DNA of 64,000 nt, from NCBI GenBank assembly GCA_965229765.1, contig CBDDJT010000003.1, forward strand, positions 1,116,001-1,180,000, read 5' to 3'. The stretch's first letter is position 1, and each line of letters starts with the position of its first letter. This DNA comes from ASV31 sp965229765. GTDB lineage: Bacteria; Pseudomonadota; Alphaproteobacteria; Rhodobacterales; Rhodobacteraceae. Of the stretch, positions 8,136-15,977 are shown piece by piece. The notes under the pieces are model-generated. The model did not search any database, was not told where the DNA came from, and saw only the letters and a program-made list of their open reading frames with translations. The translations under genes and the position numbers were made by a program.

Positions 8136-8672
8136 ATGCGCCCTTCCCCGCTTGCCGCTCTGCTCGCCACATCGCTCCTCTTCGCCACGTCCGCCCCGGC
8201 GCAGGACAAGGCAGAGGTCGACCTTGCCCGCGCCGTGCTCGCGACGGCGCAGCCCGCCTCTTTTACATCGAACCGCGAATATTGCGGCACCATCGGCGCG
8301 GATGCAAACGGGCGCCTTCTGGTCAGCCAGCCCAGGCAGGGCCGGCGCGACAGCTGCCAGCCGCGCGATCACCCCAACGCCGTCGAGGTGTTCGCCAGCT
8401 ATCACACCCACGGCAGCTTCGATCCCGACGCCGACAGCGAGGTGCCTTCGGTCAGCGACGTCCTCGGCGACATGGACGAGGGGCTTGACGGCTACGTGGC
8501 GACCCCGGGCGGGCGGCTCTGGTTCATCGACGGCCAGACGGGCGTTGTGCGACAGCTTTGCGGCACCGGCTGCCTGCCGTCCGATCCCGATTTCGTGCCG
8601 GGCGTCTTCGGCCAGATCGCCACGCGCTATACCCTGGATCAGCTCGACCGGCGCGAACGGTCAAACCCCTAG
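8136..8672 (+). CDS. Secreted DUF4329-type protein with JAMM-like motif
   Basis: The 178-residue protein starts with a signal peptide (to about residue 23, ending SAPAQ). Its core resembles DUF4329 domains, a little-studied family in Rhodobacteraceae and in C-terminal toxin modules. The stretch YHTHGSFDPDADSEVPSVSD matches the H-x-H...S-x2-D pattern of JAB/MPN (JAMM) metalloproteases, so a zinc hydrolase is possible, though the upstream glutamate of the motif was not assigned. Several cysteines (CGTIG, CQPRD, CGTGC) suggest disulfides in the periplasm. GGGAGTAG precedes the start. It lies 108 nt upstream of the exosortase cassette on the same strand; a functional link is only suggested by position. 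Confidence 0.75.
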   Translation: MRPSPLAALLATSLLFATSAPAQDKAEVDLARAVLATAQPASFTSNREYCGTIGADANGRLLVSQPRQGRRDSCQPRDHPNAVEVFASYHTHGSFDPDADSEVPSVSDVLGDMDEGLDGYVATPGGRLWFIDGQTGVVRQLCGTGCLPSDPDFVPGVFGQIATRYTLDQLDRRERSNP

Positions 8673-8780
8673 CACCGCACCCCATACGAAAGCATAGGCC
8701 GGCCATACGCATGCGCCTTGGACCTGCGCAGCCTCGGGCGGTAGCCAAGGGCAACCGCTGCAACCACCGGGAACCGCCCG
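8673..8780 (+). promoter_or_regulatory. Likely promoter region of the exosortase cassette with 21-bp-spaced CCATACG repeats
   Basis: CCATACG occurs at 8682-8688 and again at 8703-8709, an exact 21-bp spacing (two helical turns), with related GCATAGG and CATGCG words between and after. Repeats in phase on one DNA face suggest a regulator binding site. No clear sigma-70 hexamers or sigma-54 boxes were recognised. Confidence 0.35.
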
Positions 8781-9641
8781 ATGCCCGCCCGCCCCTCCGT
8801 CGCGCTCACCCCGAGCGCGGCGCCCCTGTCATCGCCCCTGCCCCGGCCCGTGCCTCTGTCCCTCGGCATCGCTGTCGCCGCGGCGGGGGCGATGGCGAAC
8901 GCGGTTGCCGCCGCCCTGTCCCGGGCGGCGGACACCACGGGCACGCCCGACGTGGGCGTCAGCAAGATCGTGCTCCTCTGTGCCGCGCTCGGACTGATCC
9001 GGGTTCTGGGCGACCTCCGCGCGCCGCTCACTCTTCCGGCCCTCCTCGCTCTTCTGCCCGCACTGGCCGGAGGGCTTGGCCGCGGTCCCGACATCGCGTG
9101 GACGGGCCTCGCCGTCACCGCCGCGCTTTTGCTGCTGCTGCCGCAGGTGCGTGGCGCGCTGCGCGACGGCGTCTGGATCCTGCTCCTTGTTGCGCTGCAT
9201 GGCCCGGCGGTGGGACTGGCCGGCGCGCTCCTGGGCGGCCCGCTGCTGACTGCGGACGCCGCGCTTGCCGCCCTCGTGCTGTCGCTCATAGGCGCCGGCG
9301 GGGCAGCGACCGGAAACGCGATCACCGCGGTCGACGGCCACACGCTGCTTCTTGTCTGGAAATGCGGCGTGCTGTCCAACCTGTCGCTGGCGCTCCTGAT
9401 CTGGCACAGCGGCACACGGTTCCTGCTGGGCCGCCTGCCACGCAGCGCCCTGCCCTATGCCGTCCTCGTGGTGGCGATCATGGTCCTCGTGAACGCGCTG
9501 CGCCTTGCGGCAATGGCGATGGACCCGGCGCTTTTCGATCTGCTGCACGGCGGCAGCGGGGAGCAGGCCCTTCGCCTCGGAACCATGGCGCTGGTGGCTG
9601 CCATCACCGCGCTGGGGGTGCGCCGCCATGCTGCGCGCTAG
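8781..9641 (+). CDS. Exosortase/archaeosortase-family transpeptidase
   Basis: Exosortases are polytopic membrane cysteine proteases that process proteins carrying a C-terminal PEP-CTERM-like tail. This 286-residue, very hydrophobic protein shows about eight membrane segments. It has the family catalytic triad: Cys195 (LVWKCGVLSN), Arg241 in the NALR motif, and His256 (DLLHGGSG), each at or near the end of a predicted membrane segment. The cysteine context WKCG differs from the EGCSG of classical exosortase A, so it belongs to a divergent subfamily; XrtT-like is a guess from memory. It overlaps the next gene by 14 nt, and a candidate substrate is encoded two genes on, which suggests a dedicated one-substrate system. 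Confidence 0.85.
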   Translation: MPARPSVALTPSAAPLSSPLPRPVPLSLGIAVAAAGAMANAVAAALSRAADTTGTPDVGVSKIVLLCAALGLIRVLGDLRAPLTLPALLALLPALAGGLGRGPDIAWTGLAVTAALLLLLPQVRGALRDGVWILLLVALHGPAVGLAGALLGGPLLTADAALAALVLSLIGAGGAATGNAITAVDGHTLLLVWKCGVLSNLSLALLIWHSGTRFLLGRLPRSALPYAVLVVAIMVLVNALRLAAMAMDPALFDLLHGGSGEQALRLGTMALVAAITALGVRRHAAR

Positions 9642-10110
9642 CCTGCTCTTTCTGCTGGCGGCGGCCCCGGCAACGGGCCTCGCGCTGAAGTCCGGCGAGA
9701 CCGGTCCCGTCTTCGACCGCGCCGCAGAGGTGGAACACGTCACCAACTCCCTGGCCCGGGACGGGCTTCGGCCCAGCCCCGGCTCGCGCATCACGGTCAG
9801 CGGCCGGACGGCAGGCGTGGTGCTGGAGAGCGCGGGCTGCGACGGGGTGCTGATCGTGCTTCCGCTTCCGCCCACCGCACAGCGGTTCGAGAACGTCGTG
9901 CCCGGTCTGCCCGACCGTGGCACCGCGAACGGCTTTGCCTATCACGGCAAAGTCAGCACCGCCTATCCCGGCTGGGACAGGCTTCTTCACCGGGCCGCTT
10001 TCGCGCTGCGCCTGACCGACGCCGACACCGTGCCCTCGCACACCGTCTACGCGTTCCGGGAACTTGGCGATTGCGGCCTTGCCCATCGCGCCGACTGGCG
10101 TGCCCTTTGA
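9628..10110 (+). CDS. Secreted accessory protein of the exosortase cassette (unknown function)
   Basis: The 160-residue protein begins with a signal peptide (MLRASLLFLLAAAPATGLA) and is otherwise soluble, with a pair of cysteines at AGCDG and DCGLA. I recognise no enzymatic motif. Its start codon lies inside the exosortase gene (14-nt overlap), so the two are surely cotranslated, and the cargo gene follows 13 nt later. By analogy with EpsI-like partners of other exosortases it may help substrate handling, but no EpsI similarity is evident by eye. The start at 9628 was chosen over an upstream in-frame ATG because it yields the signal peptide. Confidence 0.75.
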   Translation: MLRASLLFLLAAAPATGLALKSGETGPVFDRAAEVEHVTNSLARDGLRPSPGSRITVSGRTAGVVLESAGCDGVLIVLPLPPTAQRFENVVPGLPDRGTANGFAYHGKVSTAYPGWDRLLHRAAFALRLTDADTVPSHTVYAFRELGDCGLAHRADWRAL

Positions 10111-10123
10111 CAAGGATTTGACC

Positions 10124-10393
10124 ATGACACCCGATAAAACCACACCCTCGCGCTTCTTGATGCCGGCCAGCGCCGCCCTCGTCGCGGCGTTCCACGCCAC
10201 GGGCGTGTTTGCCCAGTCAAGCTCCGCCATGGCGAACGCCAACTGCAAGGCGAGTTTCATCAGCAATTGCGTCGTCAGCGAGTCCAGCGCCGCTCCCATC
10301 GGCGCCCTCGGCAGCAGCCCGACGGAACTGGCCCTGCTGGGGCTTCTGGCCGCGGCGATCCTCATCTGGGCGCGCCGCGTCCGCCGCGTCTAG
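10124..10393 (+). CDS. Small exosortase substrate with PEP-CTERM-like sorting tail
   Basis: The 89-residue precursor has a signal peptide ending VFA at residue 30. A short middle part rich in Ser, Ala and Asn carries Cys41 and Cys49. The tripartite tail is a PTE motif at 66-68, a hydrophobic segment LALLGLLAAAILIWA, and the basic end RRVRRV. This is the layout of exosortase targets. If cut before or at the PTE motif, the mature product would be only about 35 residues, with one possible disulfide. AAGGA (10112-10116) lies 7 nt before the ATG. The stop codon shares the tetranucleotide CTAG with the convergent MaoC gene. No homologue was recognised. Confidence 0.8.
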   Translation: MTPDKTTPSRFLMPASAALVAAFHATGVFAQSSSAMANANCKASFISNCVVSESSAAPIGALGSSPTELALLGLLAAAILIWARRVRRV

Positions 10394-10842
10394 GCACCGC
10401 CCACCGGCCGCGTCCGGGCAAGGTGGTTGCCGACGAACCCCGCCACCGCCACGCCGTCCTGGTTCAGGATGGTGTGGCGCAGGCGCAGCCGCCCCCGGTC
10501 CGGGCGCGAGCGGGACCGCTCCGCGGCAATCACCTCGGCCTCCAGCCGCAGGCGATCGCCTGGAAAGACCGGGCGCAGGAACCGCACCTCGTCCATGCCG
10601 GACGCACCCATGGACGCGTCGTTCCAGACCCCTGCCTCCAGCGACATGCGGAACCCCAGAAGCAGCGTGTGCCAGCCGCTGGCCACCAGCCCGCCGAAAT
10701 GCGACTGCCGCGCCGCATCCTCGTCAAGGTGAAAGGGCTGCGGGTCCCAGTCGGCTGCGAACCCGGTCACCGCCTCGCGCGTCACCTCCACCGGACCGGC
10801 TGAAAACCGGAAACCCACCGGCATGTCTTCCCAGTAATGCAT
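10390..10842 (-). CDS. MaoC-like hot-dog dehydratase
   Basis: The 150-residue protein has the single hot-dog fold of MaoC-type (R)-specific enoyl-CoA hydratases. The catalytic D-x4-H is visible as Asp33/His38 in ADWDPQPFHLD, followed by the conserved FGGLVASGWHT. The likely reaction is hydration of a 2-enoyl-CoA, but the acyl chain cannot be read from sequence. It is convergent with the exosortase cargo gene and shares its stop codon tetranucleotide. It lies just upstream of the ZIP transporter gene start side without obvious coupling. Confidence 0.88.
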   Translation of the reverse strand: MHYWEDMPVGFRFSAGPVEVTREAVTGFAADWDPQPFHLDEDAARQSHFGGLVASGWHTLLLGFRMSLEAGVWNDASMGASGMDEVRFLRPVFPGDRLRLEAEVIAAERSRSRPDRGRLRLRHTILNQDGVAVAGFVGNHLARTRPVGGA

Positions 10843-10865
10843 CCCTACCCCTGCACCCGCGTGCC

Positions 10866-11639
10866 CTACCCCAATGTCACGTCCAGAAGCATCATCAGGA
10901 TCAGCCCTGCCGTCAGCCCCGTTGTCGCCGCCGCCTGATGACCGTGGCGGTGCGTTTCGGGGATGATCTCGTGGCTGATGATGAAAAGCATCGCCCCCGC
11001 CGCGAAACTCAACCCCAGCGGCAGAATGAACGCAGAGCCCAAGACCGCCCAGACGCCGATCACCCCGCCCACCGGTTCGACCAGTCCCGTCAGCAGCGCC
11101 ACCGCAAACGCCCAGCCGCGCGCGTATCCCTGTCCCACCAGCGCCAGCGCCACCGCAAGACCCTCTGGCGCGTTCTGTAGCCCGATGCCAATGGCCAGCG
11201 ACATCCCGTTCGACACGTCGCCCCCGCCAAATCCCACGCCAACGGCCATGCCCTCGGGGAAATTGTGGATGGTGATGGCGAAGACGAAGAGCCAGATGCG
11301 CGCGATGGCACCGGGGTCGGCACCTTCGGGGCCAGTGACGAAATGCTCATGTGGCAAAAGCGCGTTCAGCATCCCCACGAACCCCGCGCCCAGCGCGATG
11401 CCCGCCCCGGCAACCAGCGCCGCCGCCAGCGCCCCGCCATAGATGCCGACCCCCGAATCGATTGCCGGAAGGATCAGCGAGAAATAGGACGCCGAAAGCA
11501 TCACGCCCGCCGCAAATCCCAGCATTGCGTCGTTGCTGCGCTGCGACGGCCGCCGTCCGAACAGCACAGGCACCGCGCCGACACCGGTCATCAGCCCCGC
11601 GCCAAGGCTCGCCAGCAGACCGATCCAGATGATCCCCAA
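10866..11639 (-). CDS. ZIP-family metal transporter (ZupT/GufA-like)
   Basis: The protein has about eight membrane segments and the ZIP signature in segments IV-V: ITIHNFPEGMAVG and LQNAPEGLAVAL, whose His, Asn and Glu bind Zn2+, Fe2+ or Mn2+. A third metal-binding region reads IISHEIIPE. A TTG start at 11639 is preferred because GGTGGAGG lies 6 nt upstream and the resulting 257 residues equal the length of E. coli ZupT. An in-frame ATG at 11678 has no ribosome site. It is divergent from lldD with about 80 nt between starts. Confidence 0.88.
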   Translation of the reverse strand: MGIIWIGLLASLGAGLMTGVGAVPVLFGRRPSQRSNDAMLGFAAGVMLSASYFSLILPAIDSGVGIYGGALAAALVAGAGIALGAGFVGMLNALLPHEHFVTGPEGADPGAIARIWLFVFAITIHNFPEGMAVGVGFGGGDVSNGMSLAIGIGLQNAPEGLAVALALVGQGYARGWAFAVALLTGLVEPVGGVIGVWAVLGSAFILPLGLSFAAGAMLFIISHEIIPETHRHGHQAAATTGLTAGLILMMLLDVTLG

Positions 11640-11720
11640 GGGGTGCCTCCACCTGTCCAATTGCCAGTGTGCCAGCATCTTGCTACCGGGATGCCAGCAA
11701 GTTCCAGAGGAATTCCCGCC

Positions 11721-12890
11721 ATGCCCGTCATTACCGAGATCGAGGACCTCAAGCGCATCTACAAACGTCGTGTCCCCAAGATGTTCTATGACTACGCCGA
11801 ATCGGGCAGCTGGACGGAACAGACCTTCCACGACAACACGTCGGACTTCGACAAGCTGCGCCTGCGCCAGCGCATCGCCGTCGACATGACGGACCGCTCG
11901 ACCGCCATGCAGATGATCGGGCAGGACACATCGATGCCGGTTGCGCTGGCACCCGTCGGGCTGACCGGGATGCAATGCGCCGACGGCGAGATAAAGGCCG
12001 CCCGCGCTGCCGAAAGGTTCGGCGTGCCCTTCACCCTCTCGACCATGTCCATCTGCTCGATAGAGGACGTGGCCGCACACACGACGAAACCCTTCTGGTT
12101 CCAGGTCTATACGCTCAAGGACCAGGCCTTCATGGAAAACCTGATCGGGCGGGCGCGGGACGCAGGATGCTCGGCCATCGTGATCACCGTCGATCTGCAA
12201 TTGCTGGCCCAGCGGCACCGCGACCTCAAGAACGGTCTCTCCGCTCCGCCCAAGCTGACGCCCGCCTCGGTCGCCAACATGATGACAAAAATCCCCTGGG
12301 GCCTTGGAATGCTGGGCACCAGGCGCCGGTTCTTCGGCAATGTCGTGGGCCATGCCAAAGGTGTCACCGACCCCTCGTCGCTGTCGTCTTGGAACAAGGA
12401 GGCGTTCGACCTCTCGCTGGACTGGACGCGGATCGAAGAGCTGATGAAGCTTTGGGGCGGCAAGGTGATCCTGAAGGGGATCAACGATGTCGAGGACGCC
12501 CGCCGCGCCGCCGACCTCGGCGCCGACGCCATCGTCGTGTCGAATCATGGCGGCCGCCAGCTTGACGGCGCGCTGTCGTCGATCCGTATGCTCGGCCCCA
12601 TCGTCGATGCGGTCGGCGACAAGGTCGAAGTGCATTTCGACAGCGGCATCCGCTCGGGCCAGGACGTGCTCAAGGCCATCGCAATGGGCGCGAAAGGCAC
12701 CTACATCGGGCGCGCCTTCGTCTACGGACTGGGCGCGATGGGCGAAAAGGGCGTCACCACCGCGCTGGAGGTCATTCACAAGGAACTGGACATGACCATG
12801 GCGCTTTGCGGCCACCGGCGGCTGGACGAGGTGGGACGTGACATCCTGATGGTCCCCCGCGATTTCCACGGCGACTGGATCGACAACTAG
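11721..12890 (+). CDS. lldD: FMN-dependent L-lactate dehydrogenase / alpha-hydroxy-acid oxidase
   Basis: This 389-residue TIM-barrel flavoprotein oxidises L-2-hydroxy acids, most likely L-lactate to pyruvate, and passes electrons to the respiratory chain in LldD members. The signature SNHGGRQLDGA near residue 275 holds the catalytic His and substrate Arg, and FDSGIRSGQD and GRAFVYGLGA form the FMN phosphate site. The N-terminal YDYAESGSWTEQTF is also typical. AGAGGA precedes the start. A MaoC, transporter and MFS neighbourhood gives no strong pathway hint, so glycolate or another hydroxy acid remains possible. Confidence 0.88.
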   Translation: MPVITEIEDLKRIYKRRVPKMFYDYAESGSWTEQTFHDNTSDFDKLRLRQRIAVDMTDRSTAMQMIGQDTSMPVALAPVGLTGMQCADGEIKAARAAERFGVPFTLSTMSICSIEDVAAHTTKPFWFQVYTLKDQAFMENLIGRARDAGCSAIVITVDLQLLAQRHRDLKNGLSAPPKLTPASVANMMTKIPWGLGMLGTRRRFFGNVVGHAKGVTDPSSLSSWNKEAFDLSLDWTRIEELMKLWGGKVILKGINDVEDARRAADLGADAIVVSNHGGRQLDGALSSIRMLGPIVDAVGDKVEVHFDSGIRSGQDVLKAIAMGAKGTYIGRAFVYGLGAMGEKGVTTALEVIHKELDMTMALCGHRRLDEVGRDILMVPRDFHGDWIDN

Positions 12891-14029
12891 ACCGCCGCGC
12901 TCCGGCGCAGCCCGCCCAGCAGCAGCGGAACCGCCACCAGCGCCAGCGCGATGACCACGAAGGACGCGCGCAGGCCGGCGACCTCGCTTACCAGCCCCAT
13001 CATGGGCGGGCCGATAAAGAACCCGACAAAGCCGATCATCACGACGCGGCTGACCGTTTCGGTGCGCCGCGCGGGCGCCGCCAGCGCGCCCGCCAGCCCG
13101 ATTGCCAGCGGCGCGATCACCGACACCCCCAGTCCCAGCACGGCGAAGCCCGCGTAGGCCACCGCCGGCACCGGCGCCACGGCCGCCAGCCCTGCGCCCA
13201 GCGCCGACACCAGCGCCGCCGCACCGATCAGCGCCGCCTCGCGCCCCCGCACGCTCAGCACATGGCCAAGGAACCGCCCGATCGCCATTGTCAGCCCCAG
13301 CATGGCCGGGCCAAGCCCGCCCTCTGCGGCGCTGCCGCCAAGCGTCCGTTCGATATGCAGCGCCGACCATCCTTCGGTGGCGTTCTCGGCGACAAAGGCG
13401 ATCAGCGTGATCGCACCGGCAAAGGCCACCAGCGGCCCAAGCCGCCCGCCCTGCCCCCGGCCCATCCCTTCGGCCGCATCGGCAGAGGGCAGCCGGATCA
13501 CCGACCCCACGACCAGCGTCAGCACGACAAGGCAGGCAAAGACCTGCATCGGCGCCACGCCCGCCTCGCGCGCCAGCCCGGTCGAGGCCGCCGACACCGC
13601 ATAGGCCAGCGAGAACCCCGCATGGTTAAGGCTCATCAGGGCGCGCCCGGACCGCGACTCGATCTCGCTGACCCGGGCGTTCATCACCACGTCCAGAAGC
13701 CCCGCGCCAACCCCAACGCAGAACATGGCCGCCGCGAAGGCGGCCGGCCCCGGCGCCAGCGCCACGGCCACGAAGGACCCGATCATGAACAGCCCCGCGA
13801 CCGGCTGCGACCAGCGGTCCAGCTGCCGGTCGATCCGCGGCGCCAGCAGCATCGCCGACATCGCCCCGGCAGCCGCAAAAAGCAGGACCACGCCGAACAT
13901 GCCGTCCGGCGCACCGATCCCTGCCTTCAACTGCGGCACAAGCGCAGCGAACGCCCCCCAGCCATAGCCCTGGATGGCGAAAGCGGGCAGCGTGGCCCGC
14001 GACAGGGATATATCGGTTCCAAGGCGCAT
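12887..14029 (-). CDS. MFS transporter, 12-TM
   Basis: The 380-residue protein consists almost entirely of hydrophobic segments with the loop pattern of the major facilitator superfamily. The loop after segment 2 reads APRIDRQLDRWSQP, a degenerate motif A. It resembles the YbjJ-type subgroup, but no substrate can be assigned. The start at 14029 was chosen because the protein then begins directly before the first membrane segment; longer in-frame starts lie in the leader of the divergent rplY. It shares a CTAG with lldD as the two stop codons. Confidence 0.8.
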   Translation of the reverse strand: MRLGTDISLSRATLPAFAIQGYGWGAFAALVPQLKAGIGAPDGMFGVVLLFAAAGAMSAMLLAPRIDRQLDRWSQPVAGLFMIGSFVAVALAPGPAAFAAAMFCVGVGAGLLDVVMNARVSEIESRSGRALMSLNHAGFSLAYAVSAASTGLAREAGVAPMQVFACLVVLTLVVGSVIRLPSADAAEGMGRGQGGRLGPLVAFAGAITLIAFVAENATEGWSALHIERTLGGSAAEGGLGPAMLGLTMAIGRFLGHVLSVRGREAALIGAAALVSALGAGLAAVAPVPAVAYAGFAVLGLGVSVIAPLAIGLAGALAAPARRTETVSRVVMIGFVGFFIGPPMMGLVSEVAGLRASFVVIALALVAVPLLLGGLRRSAAV

Positions 14030-14178
14030 TGCCCGGCACAGAACGCCATTCCCGGCGGCAGGACAAGAGCGCACAGATAGGCCCTTTCCATACACGCCGA
14101 TTGCCGCTATACGCCCGTCTTCGTGCGGGCACACACCCTTGGAGGATGCCCCTAACTTCGAGACCAGGAGAGTTCAAA

Positions 14179-14808
14179 ATGGCTGGTGAGATCCCGGATC
14201 TTCACGCCCAGGTACGGACGGGGACAGGCAAGGGGGCCGCCCGTCAAGCGCGCCGCGAAAACCTCGTGCCGGGCATCGTCTATGGCGGCGGGCAGGACCC
14301 GCAACCCATCAATATCCCCTACAATGCGCTCATCAAGCGGCTGAAGTCCGGCCGCTTCCTGTCCACGCTGTTCAACCTCAAGGTCGACGGCCTGGAAGAC
14401 GTGCGCGTCATCTGCCGCAGCGTGCAGCGCGACGTGGTCAAGGACCTTCCGACGCATGTCGACCTGATGCGTCTGCGCCGGACCTCGCGGATCAACCTGT
14501 TCATTCCGGTGGACTTCATCAACGAAGACGCCGCCCCCGGCATCAAGCGCGGCGGCGTTCTGACCGTTGTGCGTCCCGAGGTGGAACTGGTCGTCACCGC
14601 CGGTGACATCCCCGAAAAGATCACCGTGGATCTGGCTGGCCTGAACGTCGGCGACACCGTGACGATTTCTTCGGTGGCCCTGCCCGAAGGCGCCAAGCCG
14701 ACGATCGACCGCGACTTCGTCATCGCCAACATCTCTGCTCCGTCGGGCCTGCGTTCGTCCGACAACGAAGCCGGGGACGCGTCCGAGGCGGAAGAAGCCG
14801 AGGCCTGA
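14179..14808 (+). CDS. rplY: 50S ribosomal protein L25/general stress protein Ctc
   Basis: The 209-residue protein is the long (TL5/Ctc) form of L25 that binds 5S rRNA. The N-terminal L25 domain has GKGAARQARRENLVPGIVYG, and the C-terminal beta domain runs to about residue 185, followed by an acidic tail (GDASEAEEAEA). AGGAGAG (14167-14173) lies 5 nt before the start. A bidirectional-looking terminator at 14834-14857 ends transcription. In many alphaproteobacteria rplY and pth are adjacent; here a monooxygenase-fold gene on the other strand is inserted between them. Confidence 0.97.
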   Translation: MAGEIPDLHAQVRTGTGKGAARQARRENLVPGIVYGGGQDPQPINIPYNALIKRLKSGRFLSTLFNLKVDGLEDVRVICRSVQRDVVKDLPTHVDLMRLRRTSRINLFIPVDFINEDAAPGIKRGGVLTVVRPEVELVVTAGDIPEKITVDLAGLNVGDTVTISSVALPEGAKPTIDRDFVIANISAPSGLRSSDNEAGDASEAEEAEA

Positions 14809-14833
14809 TCGCGGCCGGCAGCAAGACATCAAG

Positions 14834-14857
14834 ACGGGGCCGCGTGGCCCCGTTTTT
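14834..14857 (+). terminator. Intrinsic terminator after rplY
   Basis: An 8-bp perfect stem ACGGGGCC / GGCCCCGT with loop GCGT is followed by TTTTT. It lies between convergent rplY and the leftward monooxygenase-fold gene and may serve both. Confidence 0.88.
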
Positions 14858-14866
14858 CGTTCCGGC

Positions 14867-15178
14867 TCAGGCCAGCGACTGCACGCTTTCGAACAGCTCC
14901 AGTTCCGGCGGTCCAAGGTACAGGTCCTTGTTGCCCCCGGCGCCCTTGTGGGCGGCGCGGAACGCCTCGGACGTGGTCCAGGCCCGGAACGCGGCCTCGG
15001 TCTCCCACGCCGTATGCGAGGCATAAAGCCGGTAGCCGTCCACCTCCTCGCCTTTCAGCAGGTGGAACGCGACGAAACCGGGCACCGTTTTCAGGTGGCT
15101 GTCGCGGCTGCTCCAGACCTCCTCGAACGCCATTTCCTGCCCCAGCCGCACCTTGAAGCGGTTCATCGTCAGATACAT
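14867..15178 (-). CDS. Antibiotic-biosynthesis-monooxygenase (ABM) fold protein
   Basis: The 103-residue protein has the dimeric ferredoxin-like ABM fold: MNRFKVRLGQEMAFEEVWSSR, then VPGFVAFHLLKG and SHTAWETEAAFRAWTTSEAFRAAH. This pattern is shared by heme-degrading IsdG/HmoB-type enzymes and small quinone monooxygenases. The Phe/Asn/Trp/His set needed for heme degradation is not clearly complete by eye, so no reaction is assigned. The start at 15178 gives the family length. Longer upstream ATGs overlap the pth coding region on the other strand. Confidence 0.82.
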   Translation of the reverse strand: MYLTMNRFKVRLGQEMAFEEVWSSRDSHLKTVPGFVAFHLLKGEEVDGYRLYASHTAWETEAAFRAWTTSEAFRAAHKGAGGNKDLYLGPPELELFESVQSLA

Positions 15179-15254
15179 CGCACCCTGCCTCTGGCCAAAC
15201 CCGTCCTGACGGGCCATGTAACGCCTGCGTCCCTGCCCAGCAAGGAGCCCGCAC

Positions 15255-15977
15255 ATGCGTCTCTTCGTCGGCCTCGGCAACCCCGGGGCAAAATACGCCC
15301 GCAACCGCCACAACATCGGGTTCATGGCGGTCGACCGCATTGCCGAGGATCATGGATTCGCCCCCTGGCGCGCCAAGTTCCAGGGCCGCGTTGCGGAAGG
15401 CCGGCTCGGCACCGAGAAGGTGCTGCTTCTCAAGCCGGAAACCTTCATGAACCGCTCGGGCCAGTCGGTTGTCGAGGCGATGAACTTCTTCAAGCTCGGC
15501 CCCGCCGACATCACCGTCCTGCATGACGAACTGGACCTTGCCCCGGGCAAGTGCCGGGTCAAGCAGGGCGGCGGGCACGCCGGGCACAACGGCCTGCGCT
15601 CGATCCATGGGCATATCGGCCCCGACTATGGCCGCGTCCGGCTGGGCATCGGTCATCCCGGCCGGAAAGAGGCGGTGGCCGGCTATGTCCTGCATGACTT
15701 CCCCAAGGCCGACGACGACTGGCTCGACGACCTGATGCGCGGGATCAGCGATGGCGCCCCTGCACTGGCCTCCGGCGACGGCGCGCGCTTCATGAACGCG
15801 GTCGCCTTGCGCATCCAGCCCGCACGCCCCGAACGCCCGGCCCCTGCCAAGGGGGGCCCGGGTCCCGAAAGCCCTGACAAGTCAGCCGCCCCGCCCGAAA
15901 CCATGCCCGAAACCTCGCCCGACACCGCACCGGACGCCCGCAGTCCCCTGCAACGCCTCGTCGATCGCTTCCGATGA
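15255..15977 (+). CDS. pth: Peptidyl-tRNA hydrolase
   Basis: Pth frees tRNA from prematurely released peptidyl-tRNA. The catalytic His is His19 in NRHNIGF, with the conserved GLGNPG near the start, LLKPETFMNRSGQ, and the Asp of HDELDL. The core ends near residue 190. A C-terminal extension of about 50 residues, rich in Pro, Glu and Ala, is longer than in E. coli (194 residues) but common in alphaproteobacteria. The stop overlaps the next start by 4 nt (ATGA), so it is translationally coupled to the DUF2332 gene. Confidence 0.97.
   Translation: MRLFVGLGNPGAKYARNRHNIGFMAVDRIAEDHGFAPWRAKFQGRVAEGRLGTEKVLLLKPETFMNRSGQSVVEAMNFFKLGPADITVLHDELDLAPGKCRVKQGGGHAGHNGLRSIHGHIGPDYGRVRLGIGHPGRKEAVAGYVLHDFPKADDDWLDDLMRGISDGAPALASGDGARFMNAVALRIQPARPERPAPAKGGPGPESPDKSAAPPETMPETSPDTAPDARSPLQRLVDRFR

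Noticed and set aside
11640..13370. Large minus-strand frame continuing upstream of the ZIP transporter (over 800 codons in total)
   Set aside because: The upstream part is antisense to lldD and the MFS gene region; only the portion from 11639 has transporter sequence.
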